NCBI GenBank assembly: GCA_913056245.1 | Contig: CAJXME010000011.1 | Coordinates: 1 to 12,860, forward strand | Direction of reading: 5' to 3' | From: an uncultured Alphaproteobacteria bacterium | GTDB lineage: Bacteria > Pseudomonadota > Alphaproteobacteria > Puniceispirillales > UBA1172 | DNA: 12,860 nt | In this document: piece after piece, positions 6,874-12,860 of the stretch | Position numbering within the stretch: the stretch's first letter is position 1 | Layout of the letters: every line of letters begins with the position of its first letter | Notes under the pieces: model-generated | The model's database searches: none | Told to the model about the DNA's origin: nothing | What the model saw: the letters and a program-made list of their open reading frames with translations, nothing else | Made by a program: the position numbers and the translations under genes

Positions 6874-7518
6874 ATGAAAATTCCCCAAAACATATCTCGG
6901 CGAAATTGGATGCTTTCGGCCCTGTCCTTCTTAGGGACATGGATGGCCAGCCCTGTTCTGGCTCAAATCAAATATCGCCCTGTGCGCAGCCAATATATTG
7001 CCGCCCTTGCGCCAGCGGATGCCACTTCAGGCACAGGCGCGGAAACTTGGGGGTTTTGGCGCGTTGATCCCGGCCCAATTGGCGTTTGGCTTCATTTGTA
7101 TAAAGTTTTGCGCAAAGCCGGCAATATCGCGCCCGCGGGGTGGCGCTTTGACATTGATGATTGGTGGCTTGATGAAAACGGCCTGATCATGAAAGCACCA
7201 GAATTTCCCATTCCGCCGGGGAAATATTTGGTCACCAATGGCGAAGATCAGGCAGCGATGCTCACGATTGAAGAGCCTGACCAAGATGGCAAGCAAAACT
7301 GGTCGCTTAACGATGGCAAGACAATCGGCAACGTCACCCATGGGCCTTGCCGATCAGCACGCTACACCCCCATCGGGGCGAGCGGCACGTGCACACCAGA
7401 AAACGCCGATCAATCGATCTTTCCGCTCAAACTTGGGGAAACCCTGCCGCCCGTGACTGATTGCAATCGCAAAATCTACGCGGTGCTGATTGTCTTTGGC
7501 TACCCCGTGGAAGGCTAG
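6874..7518 (+). CDS. Tat-type exported protein of unknown function
   Basis: A 214-residue protein that I cannot assign to a named family. The N-terminus holds a twin-arginine type signal: SRRNWM (8-13), a hydrophobic stretch to about residue 29, and a likely cut in SPVLA|Q after Ala30. Tat signals suggest folding, often with a cofactor, before export to the periplasm. The mature part has about 184 residues and no further membrane segment. It is rich in Trp, Gly and Pro, with GAETWGFWRVDPGPIGVWLH (55-74), WRFDIDDWWLDENG (90-103), FPIPPGKYLV (111-120), a calcium-loop-like DQDGK (136-140), HGPCRSARYTP (156-166) and cysteines 159, 173 and 197. The ATG at 6874 is kept because Met13 would destroy the signal; its ribosome site is poor. 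The gene converges on the FGE-fold protein gene with four bases between the stops. Both products should reach the periplasm, so a joint role is possible but unproven. Confidence 0.75.
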   Translation: MKIPQNISRRNWMLSALSFLGTWMASPVLAQIKYRPVRSQYIAALAPADATSGTGAETWGFWRVDPGPIGVWLHLYKVLRKAGNIAPAGWRFDIDDWWLDENGLIMKAPEFPIPPGKYLVTNGEDQAAMLTIEEPDQDGKQNWSLNDGKTIGNVTHGPCRSARYTPIGASGTCTPENADQSIFPLKLGETLPPVTDCNRKIYAVLIVFGYPVEG

Positions 7519-7522
7519 ACGA

Positions 7523-8242
7523 TCATAAGGTTTTGATGCATCGAAACCCGATATACACGACCGCCATATCACGTGGTTTTGTGGCGCCATAATCTGACGT
7601 CATCTGCGCCTCGCCGTACCACCATGATCCGCCCATGGTGGCTTGCGCGTGGCCATCGTCAAGGCTTGCCCATTCCCAAACATTAGCCCCCATATCAAAA
7701 AGGCCATTCACCCCCGCTTTGGTTGTGCCAACAAGAGCATGGCCAAAACCGCGGCTTAAATAAGATGAAAATTCTTTTTTGCCTACAGGATTGCCTTGTT
7801 CAGCACCGCAATCGCGCAGGCAATTGGCGCCGTCAGGTTTGTCACCCGTGGGATAGCGATAGGTTTTGCCCGTGATAAAGGGGGATGGTGGATCGACCCT
7901 CATTTCCGTGTAAGCGTATTTGATCCACTCTTGCTTGGTCGGCAAGCGTCCCCCCTTCCACGCACAAAAGGCTTGCGCTTCATCAAAAGTGATGTGAACA
8001 GCAGGTTCATCGGGATGGTTCGCGATGCCGTAAGGACGCCGCCAATTCCAATCAGGCTTGGTCACCCAGCCCGCCTCATAAACCATGCCGCCTTTTTGCT
8101 CACCTTGAGTGACATAGCCGGTCGCGTCGATAAATTCGGCAAACTCAGCAATTGAAACCTCGGTGGCGTCTATCTTTTCAAGAGGGTCAGCAAAAGCCAG
8201 ATGAACCCCCAAGAACAAGAAAAGATAGACCCCAAATTTCAT
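7523..8242 (-). CDS. secreted formylglycine-generating-enzyme (SUMF1) fold protein without catalytic cysteines
   Basis: Protein of 239 residues with a Sec signal (MKFGVYLFLFLGVHLAFA|DP) and then one FGE-sulfatase domain. Fold markers are TEVSIAEFAEFIDATGY (27-43), W-x-W-R-R-P-Y-G (about 65-72), HPDEPAVHITFDEAQAFCAW (76-95), GGRLPTKQEW (97-106), NVWEW (187-191), GGSWW (204-208) and the closing GFRC (232-235). True formylglycine-generating enzymes carry two active cysteines just after GGSW. Here those places hold Tyr209 and Met214, so copper-dependent sulfatase activation is unlikely. Related non-enzymatic or altered members include NirV, found near nitrite reductase genes; no such gene is seen here. 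The start is ATG 8242; GTG at 8254 would add four residues without a better ribosome site. It lies 24 bases after acs on the same strand, so it may be read from the acs promoter. Confidence 0.85.
   Translation of the reverse strand: MKFGVYLFLFLGVHLAFADPLEKIDATEVSIAEFAEFIDATGYVTQGEQKGGMVYEAGWVTKPDWNWRRPYGIANHPDEPAVHITFDEAQAFCAWKGGRLPTKQEWIKYAYTEMRVDPPSPFITGKTYRYPTGDKPDGANCLRDCGAEQGNPVGKKEFSSYLSRGFGHALVGTTKAGVNGLFDMGANVWEWASLDDGHAQATMGGSWWYGEAQMTSDYGATKPRDMAVVYIGFRCIKTL
7529..7548 (+). terminator. stem-loop at the convergent junction, possible terminator
   Basis: GGTTTTGA-TGCA-TCGAAACC forms an 8-bp stem with one T-G pair, 10 bases after the stop of the Tat-exported protein gene. It is inside the last codons of the opposing gene (Cys-Ile-Lys-Thr-Leu end). 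No T run follows on the + strand. On the minus strand the T-G pair becomes C-A, so the fold favours the + transcript. Part of its symmetry could come from the coding sequence by chance. Confidence 0.3.
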
Positions 8243-8266
8243 GGCTTTATCCACGAAGCCGATGGA

Positions 8267-10213
8267 TCACGACGCCTTGTTTTGGCGATTGGTGATCAGA
8301 TCATCGACCACCCCCGGATCGGCCAGCGTTGACGTATCCCCCAATTCCGCAAAGTCATCCGCCGCGACCTTACGCAAGATGCGCCGCATAATTTTGCCCG
8401 AACGCGTCTTCGGCAGGCCCGGCGCCCATTGCAACAGATCAGGCGTGGCGATGGGGCCAATTTCCTTGCGCACCCATTGCCGCAATTCCGCGCGCAATTC
8501 ATCGGAAGGCTCTTCGCCCATGACCAGCGTCACATAGGCATAGATGCCCTGACCTTTGATGTCATGGGGGTAGCCCACCACCGCGGCTTCGGCGACTTTT
8601 GGATGTGCCACCAGCGCGGATTCGACCTCAGCCGTGCCCATGCGGTGACCCGATACATTGATGACATCATCCACACGCCCGGTGATCCAGTAATAGCCAT
8701 CATCGTCACGGCGGCAGCCATCACCGGTGAAATAACGCCCGGGGAAGGTGGTGAAATAGGTTTGAATAAACCGCTCATGATCGCCATAAACCGTCCGCAT
8801 TTGCCCCGGCCATGAACGATTGATGCAAAGATTGCCATCGGCGGCGCCATCGATAATCTTGTTATCGCCATCCACCAATACGGGCTGAATGCCAAAGAAC
8901 GGCCGTGTCGCCGAGCCGGGCTTCGTCGCCGTGGCGCCGGGCAATGGCGTGATCATAATCCCGCCGGTTTCCGTTTGCCACCATGTATCAACAATGGGGC
9001 AACGGCCTTCGCCCACCACATTATGATACCACATCCAGGCTTCAGGATTGATCGGCTCACCCACCGAGCCAAGAAGGCGTAAAGATGATCGATCGGTGGC
9101 GGTGACCGGCCCATCGCCTTCACGCATCAGCGCACGGATCGCCGTAGGAGCGGTGTAGAAAATATTGACCTTGTGCTTTTCCACCACTTGCCAGAAGCGG
9201 CTAGCATCGGGGTAAGTCGGCACGCCTTCAAACATCAATGTGGTGGCGCCATTCGCCAAAGGCCCATAGATAATATAGGAATGCCCTGTCACCCAGCCAA
9301 CATCGGCGGTGCACCAATAAATATCGCCATCATGATAATCAAACACATATTGATGGGTCATTGAGGCGTAAACCATATAGCCGCCGGTGGTGTGCATCAC
9401 GCCTTTCGGTTTGCCTGTTGATCCTGACGTGTAAAGGATGAAGAGCGGGTCTTCCGCGTTCATTTCTTCGGGGGGGCAATCGCTTGAGGCTTTTGCCATT
9501 TCGTCATGATACCAGAAATCGCGGCCATCAACCCAGTCGATATCCCCGCCGGTTCGCTTGATGACAATCGCGGTTTTGCACATGGGGGCATTGGCGAGCG
9601 CCGCGTCGGTATTGGCTTTGAGAGGGATGCTTTTACCGCCGCGTACGCCTTCATCGGCGGTGATGATCACCGAACTATCGCAATCGATAATCCGCCCCGC
9701 CAAGGCATCGGGGGAAAACCCGCCAAAGACCACGGAATGAATAGCGCCAATCCGCGCGGTGGCCAGCATCGCCACAGCAGCTTCGGGGATCATGGGCATA
9801 TAAATCGTCACGCGATCGCCTTTTTTGACGCCGCGGGCTTTCAGAACATTAGCAAATTTGCTCACCTCTTCGTGCAATTCCCGATAGGTGATGTGGCGGC
9901 TGTCGGTGGGTTCATCGCCTTCAAAGATAATCGCCGTCTGATCGCCGCGGGTTTCGAGATGACGGTCCAAGCAATTGGCGGCGGCGTTAAGCGTGCCATC
10001 TTCAAACCATTTGATGCTGAGGGTGCTGGCATCGTAAGACACATTTTCAACCTTGGTATAAGGCTTGATCCAATCTATCCGCTGGCCATGTTCGCGCCAA
10101 AAGGCATCCGTGTCATTGACCGATTGGTCATACATTTTTTCGTAACCCGCCTGATCAATAAGCGCGTGTTGAGCCGTTTCAGCACTGGGTGGAAATAGCG
10201 TTTGCTCGGACAT
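8267..10213 (-). CDS. acs: acetyl-CoA synthetase (AMP-forming)
   Basis: Converts acetate, ATP and CoA to acetyl-CoA, AMP and pyrophosphate in the cytoplasm, letting the cell use low acetate. At 648 residues it matches E. coli Acs (652). Seen in order: the Acs N-terminal part with [21 protein letters not shown] (28-48, interrupted only in this list), ATP-binding [19 protein letters not shown] (261-279), and [11 protein letters not shown] (408-418), whose second Trp (W412) matches the residue that limits the pocket to acetate. These are followed by [20 protein letters not shown] (494-513), the hinge [14 protein letters not shown] (513-526) and [11 protein letters not shown] (601-611). Lys607 there is the catalytic lysine that protein acetyltransferases can silence. 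The start is fixed by a strong ribosome site; the frame stays open 71 codons further, into the recX end. The FGE-fold gene follows after 24 bases. Confidence 0.97.
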   Translation of the reverse strand: MSEQTLFPPSAETAQHALIDQAGYEKMYDQSVNDTDAFWREHGQRIDWIKPYTKVENVSYDASTLSIKWFEDGTLNAAANCLDRHLETRGDQTAIIFEGDEPTDSRHITYRELHEEVSKFANVLKARGVKKGDRVTIYMPMIPEAAVAMLATARIGAIHSVVFGGFSPDALAGRIIDCDSSVIITADEGVRGGKSIPLKANTDAALANAPMCKTAIVIKRTGGDIDWVDGRDFWYHDEMAKASSDCPPEEMNAEDPLFILYTSGSTGKPKGVMHTTGGYMVYASMTHQYVFDYHDGDIYWCTADVGWVTGHSYIIYGPLANGATTLMFEGVPTYPDASRFWQVVEKHKVNIFYTAPTAIRALMREGDGPVTATDRSSLRLLGSVGEPINPEAWMWYHNVVGEGRCPIVDTWWQTETGGIMITPLPGATATKPGSATRPFFGIQPVLVDGDNKIIDGAADGNLCINRSWPGQMRTVYGDHERFIQTYFTTFPGRYFTGDGCRRDDDGYYWITGRVDDVINVSGHRMGTAEVESALVAHPKVAEAAVVGYPHDIKGQGIYAYVTLVMGEEPSDELRAELRQWVRKEIGPIATPDLLQWAPGLPKTRSGKIMRRILRKVAADDFAELGDTSTLADPGVVDDLITNRQNKAS

Positions 10214-10216
10214 AAT

Positions 10217-10225
10217 CTTCCCCTT
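10217..10225 (-). promoter_or_regulatory. ribosome binding site that decides the acs start
   Basis: AAGGGGAAG on the minus strand, three bases before the ATG at 10213 (GATT follows the core GGGG-AA). It selects the start that begins MSEQTLF, in line with the usual Acs length, over in-frame ATGs further upstream. Confidence 0.7.
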
Positions 10226-10325
10226 CATCATCAACATAAAATCATTTGGCTGATCTTTGCCTAGTGTAACAATCTGCCGGTGATTTTCCAGTCTCTTCTC
10301 ACGCTTGATTTGATCGCGAAACCGA

Positions 10326-10895
10326 TTAATCGAAATAACCGACCTCAAAGAGATGTTCGGCGGCGGCGCTATCGTCCAGCGCCATGATAATACCCACGGT
10401 TTTGGCGCTAAACCCTGCCCGCGCAAGGCTCGCGTAATGGCGGTCTCGCCAGCCGTCTTTCATCTCCATCTGGCCAATTGGTGGTTTTCGGTAAGGGCCA
10501 AGGCGACGTTTTCGGGCATAGATCAACGCGGCTTGCACTTCGGGGTCATGGTCTTGATCGTCATCATGGCGATCAATGGCGGCATCGATCAGATTAGCGT
10601 CCACTCCGCGTTCGTATAATTTGCGTTTGATCTGGAGGCGCGATGAGCCGCCGCGGCGGAGCGATGCTGTTTTTTGTTCCGCAAAGACCTGATCATTAAC
10701 ATAGCCTTTGGCGCGGCAATCTTCGACCATTTTATCGATCAGCGCGGCCATGCGCGCTGGCTCTTCTTCCGCCATTTTACGCTGGGCAAACCGCCCCAAG
10801 ACCTGCCGCAATCGCGCTTCGGTGGAGGCGTATCGCCCAAGATAATGGAGCGCCTTATTTTCCAGACGTTTTAAGATGGCATCATCACTTCGCAT
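10326..10895 (-). CDS. recX: RecX family regulatory protein
   Basis: Small basic cytoplasmic protein, 189 residues (E. coli RecX is 166), which in known cases binds RecA filaments and limits recombination and SOS activity. Built of three-helix repeats: AL-x-YL-x-R-x-x-S-x-x-x-L-x-x-x-L at about 15-33, then [11 protein letters not shown] (64-74), a repeat with [16 protein letters not shown] (84-99), and a C-terminal repeat with [12 protein letters not shown] (152-163). An insert of acidic residues, [13 protein letters not shown] (108-120), joins the repeats. RecX genes often follow recA; here recA is not in the window, and recX sits alone between a divergent ABC permease gene and acs. Its stop codon lies in the 10-base palindrome CGATTAATCG (10323-10332). 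The ribosome site is weak (AGG about 11 bases before the ATG). A gap of 112 bases separates it from acs. Confidence 0.9.
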   Translation of the reverse strand: MRSDDAILKRLENKALHYLGRYASTEARLRQVLGRFAQRKMAEEEPARMAALIDKMVEDCRAKGYVNDQVFAEQKTASLRRGGSSRLQIKRKLYERGVDANLIDAAIDRHDDDQDHDPEVQAALIYARKRRLGPYRKPPIGQMEMKDGWRDRHYASLARAGFSAKTVGIIMALDDSAAAEHLFEVGYFD

Positions 10896-11030
10896 GAATA
10901 AAGCCTAGCATAATCCCCCGCGCTGAGGCTATGGCGATGATGCCGTCAATCACGGATCATGAGGCTTAATCTTGCGGCGCGGCGTGTTTCGCCTTATGGT
11001 GCAAACACATTTATCATCGATAGTGATCTT
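10896..11030. promoter_or_regulatory. divergent promoter region between recX and the ABC-2 permease gene
   Basis: The 135 bases must carry the recX promoter (minus) and that of the permease-dcd pair (plus). On the + strand TATCAT at 11010-11015 is a 5/6 match to a -10 box and would place the transcript start shortly before the ATG at 11031, but no convincing -35 lies 16-18 bases upstream. No LexA-like box was recognised by eye. Confidence 0.3.
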
Positions 11031-11825
11031 ATGCCCCTGCGCCCCATTCAAATCGGCCTGATCAACACCATTGGCACCTGGACCTTATACCAGCGTGAGG
11101 TCATGCGCTTTGTCAAAATTCTTGGCCAGACCGTCGCCGCGCCGATGACCACAGCCGTCTTGTTTATGGCGGTTTTTGCCGTGGCGGTTGGCGACCGGAT
11201 GCTCGATGGGTCTGATCTGTCTTATGTCGTGTTTTTAGGCCCTGGCCTTGTGATGATGGCGGTGTTGCAAAACGCTTTTGCCAACACCTCAACCTCGATG
11301 GTGATCGGCAAAGTCCAAGGCAATATCGTCGATATTATCATGCCGCCGTTAAGCCCCTTGGAAGTCATGGTGGCGATGGTGGCCGCTGGTGTGACGCGTG
11401 GGTTGATGGTGGCGGTGATCACCGCCGCGACCCTCGCCGTCTTAGGGTCAGCGGGCTGGCCGGTACATCCTGTCTTAGCGGTTGTCTTTTTGATTTTAGG
11501 CGCAACCGCCATGGCGCTCGCAGGGTTATTGACCGGTATTTGGGCAGATAAATTTGATAATCTGGCGACCATCACCAATTTTATCGTTCAGCCGATGGTA
11601 TTTTTATCTGGAACTTTTTACGCCGTTGATCAATTGCCCCCGCCCTTTGATCAGATCGCCCTTTACAATCCGGTTTTCCACATGATTGATGGCTATCGTT
11701 ACGCGGTGATCGGCTCGGCGTCCTTCCCACCCTTTTACGCCGCGATGATTTTATTGGGCATTTGCCTTATCCTTGGTGTAATTTGTTGGCTTGTGTTGAA
11801 AAAAGGGTACAAATTGAAGGCATGA
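11031..11825 (+). CDS. ABC-2 type transporter permease (YadH/NodJ-like exporter subunit)
   Basis: Integral membrane subunit of an ABC exporter, 264 residues with six predicted helices. Conserved family segments: TWTLYQREVMRFVKI (16-30), VIGKVQGNIVDIIMPPLSPL (91-110), KFDNLATITNFIVQPMVFLS (174-193) with GTFYAVDQLP (194-203) after it, and NPVFHMIDGYRYAVIG (213-228). These are typical of the YadH group, which is paired with a YadG-type ATPase. No ATPase gene lies next to it in this window, so its partner must be elsewhere. The start at 11031 is chosen because homologous proteins begin shortly before the WTLY-x-REV segment. An upstream ATG at 10959 would add 24 residues that look unrelated to the family. 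Its TGA overlaps the dcd start as ATGA, so the two genes are probably co-translated. The substrate is unknown. Confidence 0.88.
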   Translation: MPLRPIQIGLINTIGTWTLYQREVMRFVKILGQTVAAPMTTAVLFMAVFAVAVGDRMLDGSDLSYVVFLGPGLVMMAVLQNAFANTSTSMVIGKVQGNIVDIIMPPLSPLEVMVAMVAAGVTRGLMVAVITAATLAVLGSAGWPVHPVLAVVFLILGATAMALAGLLTGIWADKFDNLATITNFIVQPMVFLSGTFYAVDQLPPPFDQIALYNPVFHMIDGYRYAVIGSASFPPFYAAMILLGICLILGVICWLVLKKGYKLKA

Positions 11826-12860
11826 TGACTGAAACCGCTTCATCCATCCCCCCATTTGCCAATGGCATTTTATCCAGCAAGCAGATTGCCCAAGCGATTG
11901 ATCATGGGGTGATCCGATTGGCATCGCCTTGCGCGGATGGTCAAATTCAACCGGCGAGTTTGGATTTGCGGCTCGGCAAGCGGGTTTGGCGGGTGCGCGC
12001 GTCTTTTCTGCCGGGGCAAGGCGTCATGGTGGCGGAAAAACTCAAGACCATCGCTATGCATGAAATTGACCTCACCCAAGGCGCGGTTCTGGAAAAAGGC
12101 TGCGTTTATGTGGCTGAACTCGAAGAAAGCCTGAACCTGCCCGAAGGCTTGTCCGGCTTTGCCAATCCCAAAAGCTCCACAGGGCGGCTCGATGTTTTCA
12201 CCCGCATGATCACCGATGGCGCGACGGAATTTGAAAGCGCGGCGGCGGGGTATTCTGGCCCTCTTTATGCGGAAATTTCGCCTCGAACCTTTTCGATTTT
12301 AGCGCGGCGCGGCTCACGGCTGTCGCAGATACGCTTTCGTCAGGGGGCATCGCGCGTCGATGATGCGGATATGAAGCGGCTGCAAGATGAAATTGGCCTT
12401 GTCCATGGCGGCGGGCTGAATGGCGCCGATATTCGTGATGGCGTGCCGCTTAGCGTTGATCTCTCTGGGCAAGCCAATCCTGATTTGCCGGGGCTGATCG
12501 GCTGGCGCGCCCGCAAGCACGCCGGCATGATCGATGTCGACCGCCCCAAAACTTACCCCGTGGCGTCTTTTTGGGAAAAGGTCACCACCGCAGATTTGAG
12601 CGGCGGCGGCTTGGTGCTGAACCCCGATGAGTTTTACATTTTGGTCAGCCGTGAATGCGTCACCGTGCCGGAAAATTACGCCGCGGAAATGAGCGCCTAT
12701 GATACGCGCGTCGGTGAATTCCGCGCCCATTACGCGGGCTTCTTTGACCCCGGCTTTGGCATGGCTAAATTAGGGGCGGCGACCACACGGGCGGTGCTTG
12801 AGGTGCGCTCCCATGATGTGCCGTTCCTGATCGAAGAAGGGCAAACGGTCTGCAGCTTGG
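11822..12860 (+). CDS. dcd: dCTP deaminase, long two-domain form (partial, 3' end outside window)
   Basis: Deaminates dCTP to dUTP, the main source of dUMP for thymidylate synthesis. The window holds 346 codons without a stop; the complete long form is usually around 360 residues, so only the tail is missing. Two dUTPase-like domains can be seen. Domain 1 has IQPASLDLRLG (42-52), NPKSSTGRLDV (115-125) and GYSGPLYAEI (143-152). Domain 2 has LNPDEFYILVSRE (266-278), YDTRVGEFRAHY (293-304), GFFDPGFG (306-313) and AVLEVRSHDVPFLIEEGQTV (324-343). E. coli Dcd (193 residues) has only one such domain. The start ATG (11822) overlaps the permease stop; GAAGG at 11816-11820 lies one base before it and four before the second ATG at 11825, which may be the real start. 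It should be cytoplasmic. Linkage to an exporter permease has no obvious metabolic reason. Confidence 0.93.
   Translation, partial: MMTETASSIPPFANGILSSKQIAQAIDHGVIRLASPCADGQIQPASLDLRLGKRVWRVRASFLPGQGVMVAEKLKTIAMHEIDLTQGAVLEKGCVYVAELEESLNLPEGLSGFANPKSSTGRLDVFTRMITDGATEFESAAAGYSGPLYAEISPRTFSILARRGSRLSQIRFRQGASRVDDADMKRLQDEIGLVHGGGLNGADIRDGVPLSVDLSGQANPDLPGLIGWRARKHAGMIDVDRPKTYPVASFWEKVTTADLSGGGLVLNPDEFYILVSRECVTVPENYAAEMSAYDTRVGEFRAHYAGFFDPGFGMAKLGAATTRAVLEVRSHDVPFLIEEGQTVCSL

Noticed and set aside
8429..8815. A 128-codon + strand frame within the acs region
   Set aside because: It is antisense to conserved acs motifs, with no recognisable domain.
9506..10198. A 230-codon open frame on the + strand opposite acs
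   Set aside because: It lies wholly within the strongly supported acs gene, has the His/Gly/Ala-rich composition of an antisense shadow and no ribosome site or family motif.
10214..10426. A 71-residue N-terminal extension of acetyl-CoA synthetase
   Set aside because: The frame is open, but it overlaps the end of recX. The strong ribosome site and the usual Acs length both fix the start at 10213.
10959..11030. An earlier start for the ABC-2 permease
   Set aside because: The 24 extra residues do not resemble the family N-terminus, and the usual length fits the start at 11031. It is not fully excluded.
12314..12730. A 138-codon open frame on the minus strand opposite dcd
   Set aside because: It is antisense to a well-supported dCTP deaminase frame. 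Its length is explained by the G+C-rich codon use of dcd.
1..12860. CRISPR array, tRNA/rRNA gene, insertion sequence or attachment site
   Set aside because: No regularly spaced repeats, cloverleaf with CCA-type end, terminal inverted repeats with transposase, or integrase was seen on either strand by eye.

Overview
The window reads as a piece of a free-living alphaproteobacterial chromosome. This rests on a long, two-domain dCTP deaminase of the type known mainly from Alphaproteobacteria, a RecX of about 190 residues, Gram-negative export signals without a lipobox on the solute-binding protein, and housekeeping genes with moderate G+C codon use. The genus is not fixed by the sequence; a marine SAR116/Rhodospirillales-like lineage is only a guess. 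No RNA gene, insertion sequence, phage gene or CRISPR array was found.

Left block (1-5429). A gene tail of 30 residues, possibly Nif11-like, enters from the left on the + strand. It converges on a complete five-gene minus-strand operon for an ABC importer of the peptide/nickel class, in the order binding protein, two permeases, two ATPases (dppA-B-C-D-F type). The last four genes are packed with zero or four-base (ATGA) junctions. A perfect 13-bp hairpin separates the binding-protein gene from the first permease gene, a layout expected to give more binding protein than membrane complex.

Middle block (5430-8242). A divergent intergenic region with a palindrome and a repeated 10-mer leads to a ten-helix EamA/DMT transporter on the + strand. 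Then come 280 AT-rich bases without a recognised gene, and next a Tat-type exported protein of unknown function. That gene converges, with a four-base gap, on a secreted formylglycine-generating-enzyme-fold protein that has lost both catalytic cysteines. The last two are the least explained genes here.

Right block (8243-12860). Acetyl-CoA synthetase (acs) and recX lie on the minus strand. Divergent to recX is an ABC-2 type permease whose stop overlaps the start of dcd, the dCTP deaminase gene, which runs off the right edge. This block is visibly richer in G+C than the middle (34/60 at 12121-12180 and 36/60 at 8701-8760, against 24/60 at 5701-5760).

Functionally the window combines solute uptake (peptide-type importer, EamA carrier), acetate activation, recombination control and nucleotide metabolism. 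It does not show a single defence or biosynthetic system. The best candidates for something undescribed are the exported pair at 6874-8242 and the short open frame that runs into its first gene.
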